Positions 36,268 through 46,544 are shown, numbered from the stretch's first letter. The stretch: DNA of 64,000 nt from Verrucomicrobiaceae bacterium (GCA_016713245.1 JADJPM010000004.1:1674001-1738000), one strand, 5' to 3'. Notes: a model not told the origin generated them from the sequence alone. Numbers and translations are program-made.

Positions 36268-37704
36268 ATGAGCTTATTACTTGCCGCCAAAATGTCTGCT
36301 ATGGAGCTGGCCACGTACGGTCTCCTCGGTGCGTCCGTCGTGACCTTGTGGTCCTACTCCAACTGGCGGGCGGCGGTGAAGATCGCTCTGATCATCGCGC
36401 TGTTTGAAGGTGCCATCCGCAAGTGGCTGATGCCGGGAGCGCAGGAACTTGCCTACTTCCTCAAAGACATCTTCCTCTTTGGAGCCTACCTGAAGTTCAT
36501 GATTTCGCCGGATTTGGACGTGCGCTCCTACAAGCTGAACCTGCCGGTGATGTTGCTCTGCGTTCTGGGGGCGCTGCTATTTCCACCCGCGCTAAACACG
36601 AACATCGGCTCGCTCCTGCTCGCGTTCTACGGAGTGAAAATTTACCTCTACTATGTGCCGCTGGTCTTCATGATGCCCTACCTCTTCCGGAACAAGGACG
36701 AGATGGTACGGCAATTGACCTGGTTTGCGATGCTGGCGATTCCGATTTGCATCCTTGGAGTCTTGCAGTTCCGAGCTGGTGCGGCCAGCCCGCTGAATGT
36801 GTATGCTCAGTCCTCGGCGGAAGGGATCAGCGGTTTCGGCTTCGGTGAAAAGGTGCGCATCACCGGCACCTTTTCCTACATCACCGGCCACAGTACCTTT
36901 GTGATCTTCTTTTCCACGCTGTGTATCGCTCTGCTCGCCATTCCGCAAACGCGCTTCAAATGGGTGCTCACTTTCGTTGCGCTGCCGCTTCTGGCATCGA
37001 ATGCCCTGATGAATGGATCGCGATCCTCCATGTACACCATCGGCCTGATCGTAATCGCCTTCCTGCTCGCCTCAATGTCTGGGAGGCTGGTGGCGTCCAA
37101 AAATTTCACCTGGGTGCTGAGTGCCGGGGTGGCGGCTTGTGTGGCTGGCGGGGCCTACTTTTTCTTCGAGGCCTATTCCATGTTCTCGACCCGAGCCAAG
37201 GTGTCGAATGATAACATCGCGTTTCGGGCGATTGAGCATCCTCTCTGGTCGATCCAGCAATCGGTGAAGGATGGCGGGATCATGGGTTTCGGAATCGGGA
37301 TGGCTCACCCAGCCTCGGAAGGGATGCGGCGGGCCTTGAAGATTCCAGCTCCGCGGAAGAAGGCCCCTGTGTATGACCAAGAAGTGGGCCAGATCATCGT
37401 GGAGGTAGGTCCTATCTCTGCCATGGCTTGGTATGCCATACGACTCATTCTTTTGTTCAGCGTGTGGAAGGTGTTCTTCCAGTGCCGCGATCCGGTTTAC
37501 AGCCCGCTTCTGCTGATGGCGGCGATGGTCAGCACGCCCTACATGCTGATGGGAGTGATTTACAATCACACGGCCAACATCCTGTTGTTCGCAGTGAACG
37601 GTCTGGCCTTTTCGATGCTGCTGGAGCCCCTAGTGAAGCGTCGCTACAACCGCCCGCAGGCCGTCCCGGTGCATGCACCGAAACTGTCACCTGGCACGAA
37701 TTGA
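36268..37704 (+). CDS. Wzy/O-antigen-ligase-like membrane protein
   Basis: 478 residues from the ATG at 36268 (the frame opens at 36229). About eleven hydrophobic segments are visible with a large loop (GSRSSMYTIGL preceded by FKWVLTFVALPLLASNALM) of the Wzy_C/WaaL type. GSRSS is a typical loop motif of this superfamily. It either polymerises lipid-linked repeats or ligates them to an acceptor, outside the inner membrane. Together with the flippase at 23.5 kb it supports a Wzx/Wzy-type pathway. Sequence of the family is too variable to fix polymerase versus ligase. Confidence 0.75.
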   Translation: MSLLLAAKMSAMELATYGLLGASVVTLWSYSNWRAAVKIALIIALFEGAIRKWLMPGAQELAYFLKDIFLFGAYLKFMISPDLDVRSYKLNLPVMLLCVLGALLFPPALNTNIGSLLLAFYGVKIYLYYVPLVFMMPYLFRNKDEMVRQLTWFAMLAIPICILGVLQFRAGAASPLNVYAQSSAEGISGFGFGEKVRITGTFSYITGHSTFVIFFSTLCIALLAIPQTRFKWVLTFVALPLLASNALMNGSRSSMYTIGLIVIAFLLASMSGRLVASKNFTWVLSAGVAACVAGGAYFFFEAYSMFSTRAKVSNDNIAFRAIEHPLWSIQQSVKDGGIMGFGIGMAHPASEGMRRALKIPAPRKKAPVYDQEVGQIIVEVGPISAMAWYAIRLILLFSVWKVFFQCRDPVYSPLLLMAAMVSTPYMLMGVIYNHTANILLFAVNGLAFSMLLEPLVKRRYNRPQAVPVHAPKLSPGTN

Positions 37705-37731
37705 CCTGCTAGGCCCGCCCGACTTGCTCCG

Positions 37732-38655
37732 GTGTTGAACGCTTCCCCATCTCCTTTGTCCGTCGTCCGGTCCTCATGTCCCATCTCGGCCATCGTGCCT
37801 GCCTTTGAGCGTGTCGAGGCGCTGCTCAAGACGATTTCAATCATTCAAAGCTGTGAGCCGGCCCCAGAGGAAATCCTGGTGCATGCCGACGGTGGTCGCC
37901 CGGCCATCCTTGAGGCGATGCGGCGGCATCACCCGGAGATCCGTGTTCTGACGAGTGATCATTTGGTCGGCCCTGGCGGGGCGAGGAACCGTCTCATCTC
38001 TGCGGCGAGTCATGAACTGGTGGCGAATTTTGATGACGATTCCTTCCCGGACCAGTCGGACTACTTCGCCCGCGTGATGCGGCTCTCGCAGGAGTTCCCA
38101 GAAGCGGCGATGTACAGTGCGGCGAGCCAGGACTTTGAGAAGGCGATGCCCGGAGCGCATGCCATCGCGGTGAGTTCCGGCTGCGGCTGCATCTTCCGCA
38201 AGAGCTGGCATGCCAGGACGCGTGGTTTTGTGCCGCTGCCCATCGCCTACGGCATGGAGGAGACGGACATCAGCCTGCAACTGCACGCCCTCGGCGGGGT
38301 GATCGTTCATGCGCCGGACCTGCATGTGAAGCATGACAAGCCGCCGCCCGTGGAAGTGAGCGCTCACCTGAATGCCACGGTGATCGCGAACATGGCCCTG
38401 CTGCCCTATCTGCGCTATCCGTTACTAATGTGGTCGGCGGGTTTCTGGCAGGTCCTGCGACGGGTGATCTATGTGATCAGCTCCGGCTGGCCCCACGGTG
38501 TCTGGACTGGCATTCAAATGATTCCCAGCCACCTTGTTGCCCATCGCAGTGAAGTTGCCCGCGTCTCCTACCGTGCCTTGGTGAGCTGGTTCGTTCTCCG
38601 CCTGCGGCCCCGGCCCCTTTCCCCTCTCGCTTCCTCCCCACCTGTATGTCCCTGA
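37732..38655 (+). CDS. GT2-family glycosyltransferase
   Basis: 307 residues with a GTG start at 37732. GT2 A-fold features: CPISAIVPAFERVEALLKTI, ILVHADGG, GPGGARNRLISAASHELVANFDDDSFPDQSDYF with the DDD metal site, and GMEETDISLQLHALGG carrying the acceptor ED motif. The C-terminus is basic with a hydrophobic segment. An inverting enzyme adding one sugar in the cytosol. It overlaps the FkbM gene at 38646 by 10 bases. Confidence 0.88.
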   Translation: MLNASPSPLSVVRSSCPISAIVPAFERVEALLKTISIIQSCEPAPEEILVHADGGRPAILEAMRRHHPEIRVLTSDHLVGPGGARNRLISAASHELVANFDDDSFPDQSDYFARVMRLSQEFPEAAMYSAASQDFEKAMPGAHAIAVSSGCGCIFRKSWHARTRGFVPLPIAYGMEETDISLQLHALGGVIVHAPDLHVKHDKPPPVEVSAHLNATVIANMALLPYLRYPLLMWSAGFWQVLRRVIYVISSGWPHGVWTGIQMIPSHLVAHRSEVARVSYRALVSWFVLRLRPRPLSPLASSPPVCP

Positions 38656-39407
38656 AACACAAACTGATCCGCCTCATCTACCCTCATGGCTCCGTGCGCA
38701 CCGTGCGCCGCGGCCCGATCTCCGGCGTCCGCTTTGTGGTCTCGCCCGGCATGGGGGCCACCTATGCTTGGGGCGTGGATGCGATGAACCAGAGCTTTCT
38801 CGTGGAGAAGGTGAAGCCAGGCAGCGTGGTGTATGACATCGGGGCGAACCGCGGCCAGATGGCGCTGTATTTCTCCCGCCTCGTGGGGCCTACCGGCAAG
38901 GTCTTTTCCTTCGAGCCTGCTCCCGATAACTTTGCGCTGCTGGAGAGGAACCTCGGCCTCAACCCTTCCGCTGCCAATGTGAAGCCTTTCAAGCTGGCTC
39001 TGGCTGCGGATAACCAGCCTCGCCAGTTCTGCTACGACACCCAGGGGCACACGATGGGTACCTTTGCTGATAAGATCGCCAAGCTGGAGAAGTGGACGAA
39101 CCAGTTCGAGGTGCAGTGTGACACGCTGGACCACCTCGTCTCAACCGGCCTGCCCAAGCCTGACCTGATCAAGATCGACGTGGAAGGGGCCGGAGCCGAG
39201 GTGCTCAAAGGCGCGGAGCACACGCTGCGCACCCACCGCCCGATGATTTACATGGAGGTGCATGCCTCCAGCACCGCCGCGCCGGAGTGGGAAGCTCTGC
39301 AAAGACTGAAAACCGACTTCGGCTACCAGATCAACGACATCAACGGCACCTTTGGCGAGAATCGCGGTCCCCTTTGGGGCGCGGCGGCTTGGTGTGATCC
39401 TGTTTAA
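38646..39407 (+). CDS. FkbM-family methyltransferase
   Basis: 253 residues. GSVVYDIGANRGQMALYFSRL (about 59-79), VFSFEPAPDNFALLERNL, and PDLIKIDVEGAGAEVLKGA (about 174-192) are the family blocks; MIYMEVHAS follows. It overlaps the GT2 gene and is followed by another methyltransferase after 12 bases, giving a GT-MT-MT set. Confidence 0.9.
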   Translation: MSLKHKLIRLIYPHGSVRTVRRGPISGVRFVVSPGMGATYAWGVDAMNQSFLVEKVKPGSVVYDIGANRGQMALYFSRLVGPTGKVFSFEPAPDNFALLERNLGLNPSAANVKPFKLALAADNQPRQFCYDTQGHTMGTFADKIAKLEKWTNQFEVQCDTLDHLVSTGLPKPDLIKIDVEGAGAEVLKGAEHTLRTHRPMIYMEVHASSTAAPEWEALQRLKTDFGYQINDINGTFGENRGPLWGAAAWCDPV

Positions 39408-39419
39408 CCTGCTTTCGTC

Positions 39420-40091
39420 ATGCTTACCCGACAGGCCAAAGACCTCTTCTATCGTGTCGCCGGGCCGCTCATGCGGCTCAACGGCGTCTTTTACAAAGCC
39501 TTCCGCTCGCCTGCGTCCCGGAATCCGGGCACGATCCGCGTGCAGCTCGGCCCTGGCCAGCGCCACTACCTGGACGGCTGGATCAATGTGGACGCGAACA
39601 TGTTCACCGCGAAGTGCGATGTGTGGTCTGACATCTCCAAAAACCTGCCTTTCCGCGATGACTCCATCGACGCGATCTACTCCCACCATGTGATCGAGCA
39701 TCTACCGGACTTGCCGACGCACTTCCGTGAGCTGCACCGGGTGCTGAAGCCCGGTGGCGTGATCCGCGTGGGCGGACCGAATGGTGATGCGGCGATGCGC
39801 GAGTATGTGGCGGGCAATGCGGCGTGGTTTTCCGACTTCCCGGATTCCCGCAGCTCCATCGGCGGGCGCTTTGAAAACTTCGTCTTTTGCCGTCAGGAGC
39901 ATCTCACCATCCTCACCCCGAGCTTTTTGGAGGAGATCGCCACGGAGGCGGGTTTCAAGGACATCCGCGTCGTGCAGCCGATCACCGAGACCGGTCATCC
40001 GGCGATTTATGACAGCCAGGTGATGTCTCACGAATGGGAAAGCTCGCCGGAATCACCCCATACGCTGCTGATTGAGGCGAAAAAAGCCTGA
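39420..40091 (+). CDS. Methyltransferase-type protein with SAM fold, glycine-rich motif
   Basis: 223 residues. RVQLGPGQRHYLDGWINVDANMF replaces the usual motif I, as in a group of polysaccharide-cluster proteins whose motif starts with G-x-G-x-x-x-L-x-G-W. The rest is typical: DSIDAIYSHHVIEHLPDLP and RVLKPGGVIRVGGPNG, then a late FKDIRVV. Members are annotated as SAM methyltransferases, activity rarely proven. Located between FkbM and gmd genes. Confidence 0.75.
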   Translation: MLTRQAKDLFYRVAGPLMRLNGVFYKAFRSPASRNPGTIRVQLGPGQRHYLDGWINVDANMFTAKCDVWSDISKNLPFRDDSIDAIYSHHVIEHLPDLPTHFRELHRVLKPGGVIRVGGPNGDAAMREYVAGNAAWFSDFPDSRSSIGGRFENFVFCRQEHLTILTPSFLEEIATEAGFKDIRVVQPITETGHPAIYDSQVMSHEWESSPESPHTLLIEAKKA

Positions 40092-40095
40092 GGGC

Positions 40096-40125
40096 AGTCA
40101 AACCCAGTCAAGGCTAGTCAAACCA
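40096..40125 (+). repeat. Three tandem 10-base repeats
   Basis: AGTCAAACCC, AGTCAAGGCT and AGTCAAACCA follow each other exactly in the 68-base gap before gmd. Ten-base phasing places the AGTCAA boxes on one face of the helix, which would suit a regulator site, but expansion by slippage is equally possible. Confidence 0.55.
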
Positions 40126-40159
40126 TGAGGAATCCCCAGACTGGCATGAAGCCAAACGT

Positions 40160-41138
40160 ATGAAAAAAGCGCTCATCACCGGCATCACCGGCCAGGATGG
40201 ATTCTACTTGGCGGAGTACCTCCTCGGCCTCGGCTACGAGGTTCATGGGCTCGCACGGCAGACGGGGCTGGAGCACATCAAGAGCAACCTGCTCCAGGAT
40301 GTGCCGCCGGAGCTTTACCAGCGCTGCCATCTCCACGCGGTGAACCTGGACAACTTCCCCGGTCTCTACCGCCTGATTTCCCGCACCCCGTTTGACGAGT
40401 GCTACCACCTCGCTGCCTCCAGCTTTGTGGGCGAGAGGCTGGCGGACGGCTACCAGACGATCCAGAACAACATCGCCAGCACGCACTACCTGCTGGCGGC
40501 CATTCAGGAGTTCCATCCCGGCTGCCGGTTCTATTTTGCCGGCACGAGCGAGATGTTTGGGCGGCCGAACGTGGCCCCTCAGACGGAGGAGGTGCCTTTC
40601 ATGCCACGAAGCGCCTACGGCATCAGCAAGCTGGCCGGTTATCACCTCGTGCGGAACTACCGCGAGTCTCACGGCATGTTTTGCGGCGTGGGCATCCTTT
40701 ACAACCACGAGAGTCCGCGCCGCCGACCGGAGTTCGTGACGCGGAAGATCACCATGGCCGCCGCTCGCATTCCTGGATGGCAGGGACAATCCAGCTCGGC
40801 AATCTGGAGGCACGGCGGGACTGGGGCTATGCACCCGACTATGTGCGGGCCATGCACGCCATCCTCAATCATGACAAGCCCGAGGACTTCGTCGTGGCCA
40901 CCGGGTGCTGCACAGCGTGGCAGACCTGTGTGAGGCGGCCTTTTCCCATGTAGGCCTGGACTGGAAGGCGCATGTGGAGACGAATCCGGCCTTTTACCGA
41001 CCGGAGGAAGGCATCCCACTTTGTGGCTGCGCGGAGAAAATCGAGCGCGAGGTGGGCTGGAAGGCTGCCACGCCATTCGAGGAGATGGTTCACCTGATGG
41101 TGGATGCGGATCTGGCGAGGCTGAAGGCGGGACGATAA
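40160..41138 (+). pseudogene. gmd: GDP-mannose 4,6-dehydratase-like (Gmd), two frameshifts
   Basis: Starts KKALITGITGQDGFYLAEYLLGLGYEVHG with the Rossmann G-x-x-G-x-x-G and the Gmd-specific GQDG. SEMFG, YGISK (catalytic Tyr-x-x-x-Lys) and NHESPRR are present, then two breaks. One base seems missing near 40770 (the next frame reads GTIQLGNLEARRDWGYAPDYVRAM, the Gmd motif), and one G is missing near 40900 (next frame LHSVADLCEAAF). Restored length is about 326 residues. The enzyme makes GDP-4-keto-6-deoxymannose, precursor of GDP-fucose, rhamnose or perosamine. Errors are homopolymer-type; real inactivation is possible. Confidence 0.85.
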
Positions 41139-41160
41139 GTGCGGACGGTCAAAAATCACG

Positions 41161-43469
41161 ATGAGCGGTTCATTGAAACCCATTCACGTGTGGGCTCCCG
41201 GCATCCGGGCTGACACCGGCGGCATGCAGGCCTTCTCGCGCTGCTATGTGAAGGCCCTGCGCGAGGGTTACCTGACCGGCCAATGCGTGTCTTTGTGCGG
41301 AATGAGACACTGGCACCTGGAGACACGCTTCTAGCGCAGGGACTGGATCTCCATTCCTTCGAAAAGCTTCCCTCCAAAGTGCGTTCGATGGCGCTGGCTG
41401 CCCAGGCTTCTTTCCATGCGCTGCGGGAGCGGCCCGCGTGTTTACTCTCCACGCATCTGCACTTTTTCCCTGCGATGCGAGTGATGCGTGGACTCAGTGG
41501 AGTGCCATATGGTGGGGTGCTGCATGGCATCGAAGCCTGGCGCATCCGCTCCAGGATGCGCCTGCGTGGCATGCAGGAGGCAGATAAGCTCCTCGCGGTG
41601 AGCCAGTTCACGCGGGATCATGTGGTGCGTGAGAGTGGCGTGTGTCCAGAGCGCATCTCGGTGTTTCCGAATACCTTCGATGCGGCTCGTTTTGAGCCGG
41701 GGCCTAAACCTGTTCATCTGCTGGAAAAGTATGGCCTTCGGCCAGACCAACCGGTGCTCCTCACGGTGAGCCGTCTGGCACTTTCGGAGCGTTATAAAGG
41801 GCACTGGCAGGTGCTAATCGCCCTCAAACGCATCCTTCAGCAGATTCCGAATGCGCATTATCTTGTCGTAGGCACGGGAGATGAGCTCTCCCACCTGCGG
41901 GCTGGGGTTCGGATGCTGGGGTTAGAGAAGCAGGTGACGTTTCCTGGCTTTGTTTCCACCGAAGATTTGCCGGATCACTACCGCCTGTGCGATGCCTTTG
42001 TGATGCCCAGCACAAAGGAAGGTTTTGGTATCGTCTTCCTGGAGGCTGCTGCCTGTGGCAAGCCGGTCATTGGCGGCTTTCTCGATGGCTCCTACGATGC
42101 GCTGGATGGAGGCAGGCTGGGCATGCTCATTGATCCACATCACCCGGCGGGTATCGCGGATACCATCCTCTCAGTGCTGCAAAAAACGACGGGCAATGCC
42201 TTGCTGAATGATCCTGCAGCGCTTTCGGCTGCGGTGAAGGAGCGTTTTGGTTTTGAGTCCTTCAAACGCCAGCTCATCGAAGAGGTGCGGCCTCTGGTCG
42301 AACCAGAAAAAAAGTCCACGGCGCTCATAAGCGTACCCCAACGACCGCCGCAGAGCATCCCCCGGGCGGCGGCGGGGCGGAAGCCCCGCATTGCCGTGCT
42401 CACTCAGTTGAATTCGCCCTATCAGGTGGAATTTTTTAACCGTGTGGCTGCCGTGGGGGATTGTCATCTGGAGGTTGTTTACCTGACTCACCGTGACAAA
42501 AACCGCCAGTGGGCTGCGCCAGACATCGCACACTCTCACATCATCCTCTCCGAAACGCCGCATCTAGCCCGCAACGCTATCGACTCGCTCCTGAATGCCG
42601 ATCTGGCGGTCTTTAATTACTACACGAGTCGCTTTGCCTGGCGGGCCATCCGTGCACGAGCCGCTGCAGGACATCCCTGGGTGTTCTGGGGAGAGCGCCC
42701 CGGCTTTCTGCAACTAGGAGCCACCGGCACTTGGTTTCGTTGGCTGGCTTTGAAGCCTTTGCACCGCCATCTCGCGCCGATTTGGGGGGTGGGGCAGTTT
42801 GGCATTGAGGGCTATCGTGTCGAGTTTGGCAAAAAACGGAGCTATCACAACATGCCCTACTATTCGGAGCTCGGCCGCTTCCATCTTCCCCGAACCACCT
42901 CACCATCCGGTGAGCGGACTTTTGTTTATTCAGGCAGTCTCTCAGAGCGCAAAGGGTCAGACGTGCTTGCCCGTGCCTTCGTTCAGGTGGCGGCCGAATA
43001 CCCGAAGGCGCGGCTCGTTCTGGTGGGTAGCGGCCCGTTGGAAACGAAGGTGCGGGAGATCCTCACGCCAGTGGAGGATCGTGTGGAATGGTGCGGCTTT
43101 CGGCCTTGGGAGGAACTGCCTCGCTTTTACGCCAAGGGGGACATCTTTTGCTTTCCCTCGCGTTACGACGGCTGGGGGCTTGCTTTGGTCGAGGCGCTGG
43201 CCTCAGGCCTGCCTTCCATCGCCACGGATCAAACCGGGGCCGCCATCGACCTCATCGCACCGGGGCACAATGGCTGGCTGGTGGAAGCGGGTCATGCTGA
43301 TAGCCTAGCCATGGTCATGCGGCAGGCTTTGAGCCTTCCTGCGGAGTCTTTTTCGGCCATGCAGCAGGCAGCTTCGAACTCTGTCCGCATGCAAGGGGTC
43401 GAACAGGGGGCGATAAACTTCATTCGCACCTCCTGTGAGGTAGTTTCGACATGGAAATCTCCGCTCTGA
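41161..43469 (+). pseudogene. Tandem double GT4 glycosyltransferase, one frameshift near the N-terminus
   Basis: The first frame starts SGSLKPIHVWAPGIRADTGGMQAFS and is lost after KALREGYL; restoring one C near 41266 gives EGYPDRPMRVFVRNETL and one frame of about 769 residues. Two full GT4 modules follow: residues about 1-390 (SRLALSERYKGHWQVL, PSTKEGFGIVFLEAAACG) and about 400-769 (YSGSLSERKGSDVLARAF, FPSRYDGWGLALVEALASG), each with its E-x7-E pair. A Pro/Ala/Arg-rich linker (RPPQSIPRAAAGRKP) joins them. One polypeptide could add two sugars in order. Confidence 0.88.
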
Positions 43470-43556
43470 CCTTCCCAAGGCATCTTTCCTGCTCCAAGGT
43501 GAATCAAAACTCTATCACATGGTGAAGCATTTTACAATTTACCTAGGCCAGATCTA
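43470..43556 (+). promoter_or_regulatory. AT-rich upstream region of asparagine synthase gene
   Basis: The 87-base gap contains an AT-rich stretch (TTTTACAATTTACC) about 20 bases before the start, unlike the surrounding GC-rich DNA. It may hold a promoter for the last four genes of the cluster. No clean -35/-10 pair was assigned. Confidence 0.3.
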
Positions 43557-45371
43557 ATGTGCGGCATCGCTGGCATTCTTGACCCTAACCACTCCCTGTC
43601 GGATACCGACAGGCGTATCGCCGCGCTTCAGGTAGCTCTGAAACATCGTGGGCCAGATGATCGCGGTGCTTGGTCCTCACCCTCCGGCATAGCGCACCTC
43701 GCACACACCCGTCTTTCGATTCTTGATCTCTCTGCGGCGGGGCACCAGCCAATGGGACTGCCGGACGGTCGCTTCACCATCACATTCAACGGGGAGATCT
43801 ACAACTTCCGCGAGCTTCGGGCCGAATTCGAGCAAGGCGGTGTGCTCTTTCAGACGGGCACGGATACGGAGGTTTTGCTGCGCCTCTATGAAAGATACGG
43901 CCAAGGCATGCTCGATAAACTTCGCGGCATGTTCGCCTTCGCGATTTGGGACGAGCTGGAGCAGACCTGTTTTTTGGCCCGCGATCCCTTTGGCATCAAG
44001 CCGCTCTACTACTCGAACCGAGGTGGTGTCTTTGCCTTTGCCTCGGAGCTCCGTGCCCTTCAAGAAGCTGGCTTTGGCAGCGCCGAGGTCGATGCACAGG
44101 CGCTTCTCTCTTACTTTGAGAGCGGCAGCGTGGCCGAGCCTCGCACGCTGGTTCATGGCATCCGCAGCCTAGGGGCCGGGCACTGTCTCGAATGGCGTAA
44201 CGGCATCGTCGAAAACAACTCCTGGTGGCGCATCCAGTTTCCCGTGGAGACTTCCTCTTCAGAGAAGCCCTCCACCACACTTCGCGAGGCGCTGCTCGAA
44301 AGCACCCGTAGGCATTTCGTCAGTGATGTGCCGGTGGGCATCTTCCTTAGCGGCGGGGTGGATAGCACGGCCCTCGTAGCGCTCGCACGTGAGATCGGCA
44401 TCAAGGACATCTCCACCTTCTCGATCGGCGTGGACGATCCCGCGCTGGATGAAAGCAGTGCGGCTCGTCGAACCGCTGCGCACTTCGGCACGGATCACCA
44501 CGAGCTACGCCTCGGTGAGGAAGACGGAAAGCAGCGTTTTGGGGAATACATCCAGCACATCGATCAGCCCAGCATTGACGGATTCAACACCTTCACCGTC
44601 TCCTCCTTTGCCCGCGAAAAAGGAATCAAGGTCGTCCTCAGTGGCCTTGGCGGGGATGAGATGTTCGCCGGCTATCCCAGCTTCACTCAGGTGCCCCGAA
44701 TGGTGAAGATGGCGAGTATGCTCGATCTCATTCCAGGCATACGCCACCACATCGGCATGAAGTTTGAGTGCCATGCGGATTCCCACCGTCTGCGCCGTGT
44801 GGGAGCGTTTCTTCAATCCGCCAACACCGTGCGTAATGCCTACCGCGCTTTCCGCGGCATTTTCTCCCGTCGCGCCGCTCGCCTCCTCGCAGCACGCTAT
44901 GCTGGCGTGACGCTATCAGAGTTTATCCGATCCTCTTGTGATGAGGCTCCCTTTGCTTCGGCTCCCACACCACAGGATGAGGTGAGCCTCTGCGAACTCT
45001 CGCTCTACATGCGTAACCAGCTCCTCAAGGACAGCGATGTGATGAGCATGTCCCAAGGACTCGAACTCCGCGTGCTATTTGTGGATCGTACGCTCTATGA
45101 AACCGTTGCCCGCATTCCGGCCGCCAGCCGCCTGCGGCAAGGGAAGAAACTCCTGCTCGAAGCCTTACCCGAGATCCCCGAATGGGTCGTGAATCAGCCG
45201 AAGCGCGGATTTGTCTTCCCTTATCAGAAGTGGGCCTCGTCCACTTGGGGGCCTATGTTTGAGGAGACAGTCTCTCGCATCCCTGTCAAAAATCCCACTT
45301 GGTATCAATCGTGGACCGTCTTTATGCTCGATCGCTGGTTTGAACAGCGCGGATTGTCACCCTCTGCTTGA
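43557..45371 (+). CDS. asnB: Glutamine-hydrolysing asparagine synthase-like amidotransferase
   Basis: 604 residues. Starts MCGIAGILDP, with Cys2 as the Ntn glutaminase nucleophile; RGPDDRG and FNGEIYNFRELR follow. The synthase half has the ATP loop FLSGGVDSTALVAL (about 263-276) and GLGGDEMFAGYPSF. Length and motifs are those of exopolysaccharide-cluster AsnB proteins, which may amidate uronic acids or other carboxyl groups rather than aspartate. Overlaps the next GT4 start (TGATG). Confidence 0.92.
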   Translation: MCGIAGILDPNHSLSDTDRRIAALQVALKHRGPDDRGAWSSPSGIAHLAHTRLSILDLSAAGHQPMGLPDGRFTITFNGEIYNFRELRAEFEQGGVLFQTGTDTEVLLRLYERYGQGMLDKLRGMFAFAIWDELEQTCFLARDPFGIKPLYYSNRGGVFAFASELRALQEAGFGSAEVDAQALLSYFESGSVAEPRTLVHGIRSLGAGHCLEWRNGIVENNSWWRIQFPVETSSSEKPSTTLREALLESTRRHFVSDVPVGIFLSGGVDSTALVALAREIGIKDISTFSIGVDDPALDESSAARRTAAHFGTDHHELRLGEEDGKQRFGEYIQHIDQPSIDGFNTFTVSSFAREKGIKVVLSGLGGDEMFAGYPSFTQVPRMVKMASMLDLIPGIRHHIGMKFECHADSHRLRRVGAFLQSANTVRNAYRAFRGIFSRRAARLLAARYAGVTLSEFIRSSCDEAPFASAPTPQDEVSLCELSLYMRNQLLKDSDVMSMSQGLELRVLFVDRTLYETVARIPAASRLRQGKKLLLEALPEIPEWVVNQPKRGFVFPYQKWASSTWGPMFEETVSRIPVKNPTWYQSWTVFMLDRWFEQRGLSPSA

Positions 45372-46543
45372 TGCGTGTCCTTCACGTTATTCCCTCGCTC
45401 TCGCCAAGCTCTGGCGGGCCGAGTTTTGCCCTTCCGGCCATGGCCAAGGCACTTTCCAGCTTCGACGTCCATGTCACCGCTGCAGCGACGGATGATGACG
45501 GACCTGGAAAACATCTTTCCGGCATTACCCAAGGCAAAGTCAGCCCGCAGGACGGCTGGGACGCCATCTTTTTCCGCAAGCAGACCGAATTTTACAAATG
45601 CAGCCTGCCGCTGCGCAGCTGGCTGCGGGACCATGCGGGCGAGTTTGATGCCGTTCATATACACGCTGTGTTTTCCTTTGCCAGCCTAGCCGCCGGACGT
45701 GCTGCGGCCTCCGCCGGGGTCCCTTACATCGTGAGACCACTCGGCGTGCTCAACCGCTGGGGTATGGAAAACCGCCGCAGGCTCGTCAAAGCACTCTCCT
45801 TCCGCTTTTTCGATCTGCCAATGCTCCGCAAGGCCGCCGCCATGCATTACACCAGCCGCATGGAAATGGAGGACGCTGCCCGTTTCAGCCTCAAGAACCT
45901 CCAGCGAGTCATTCCTATTGGTATGGATCTCAGGCACTTCGATGCAATGCCTCCTCGCGAGGTCTTCAGCGCCCGTTTTCCCGAAACGGCCGCCACGCGG
46001 AACCTGCTCTTCCTCTCCCGCATCGACGAGAAGAAAGGCATCGATCTCCTCATCGCCGCCTTTGCCCGCATCGCCCCGAATCGCCCGGAAATCCGCCTCG
46101 TCATCTGCGGCGGCGGTGATTCCGCTCTCGTCGAAAAACTGCAAGCTCAAGCCGCTTCGTTCGGCATCGCCGAACGCATCACTTGGGCCGGGCAGGTCAC
46201 GGGTGAGCTTCGCTTGGCTGCTTTTTCGACCGCCGAGCTGTTTGTTCTGCCCTCACACTCAGAGAATTTCGGTATCGCCCTCCTCGAAGCTATGGCTGCA
46301 GGCCTTCCATGTCTCTCAACCGATCAGGTAGCTCTCGCCGCCGATGCCGTGCGGAATAAAGCCGTGCTCCTCACCGCCCGCGAGCCTGCCGCCATCGCTG
46401 CGAAGCTCGAGGAACTGCTCGATTCACCTGAGCAGCGACATCTCCTCGGCCAGTCAGCCCGTATCCTCGCCCGCTGCGATTACTCTTTGCCTGCGATGGG
46501 CAAAGCGCTGCACCACCTTTATCGCGAAATCGTGAAGAACTAG
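45371..46543 (+). CDS. GT4-family glycosyltransferase
   Basis: 390 residues from the ATG at 45371, which overlaps the asnB stop. RVLHVIPSLSPSSGGPSFALPAMAKAL is the acceptor-side loop, IHAVFSFASLAAGRAA and PYIVRPLGVLNRWG are as in exosortase-linked GT4 enzymes, and the donor half has LLFLSRIDEKKGIDLLIAAF and FVLPSHSENFGIALLEAMAAGLP with E-x7-E. It ends with TAG, showing that TAG is a normal stop here. Confidence 0.92.
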   Translation: MRVLHVIPSLSPSSGGPSFALPAMAKALSSFDVHVTAAATDDDGPGKHLSGITQGKVSPQDGWDAIFFRKQTEFYKCSLPLRSWLRDHAGEFDAVHIHAVFSFASLAAGRAAASAGVPYIVRPLGVLNRWGMENRRRLVKALSFRFFDLPMLRKAAAMHYTSRMEMEDAARFSLKNLQRVIPIGMDLRHFDAMPPREVFSARFPETAATRNLLFLSRIDEKKGIDLLIAAFARIAPNRPEIRLVICGGGDSALVEKLQAQAASFGIAERITWAGQVTGELRLAAFSTAELFVLPSHSENFGIALLEAMAAGLPCLSTDQVALAADAVRNKAVLLTAREPAAIAAKLEELLDSPEQRHLLGQSARILARCDYSLPAMGKALHHLYREIVKN

Positions 46544-46544
46544 C

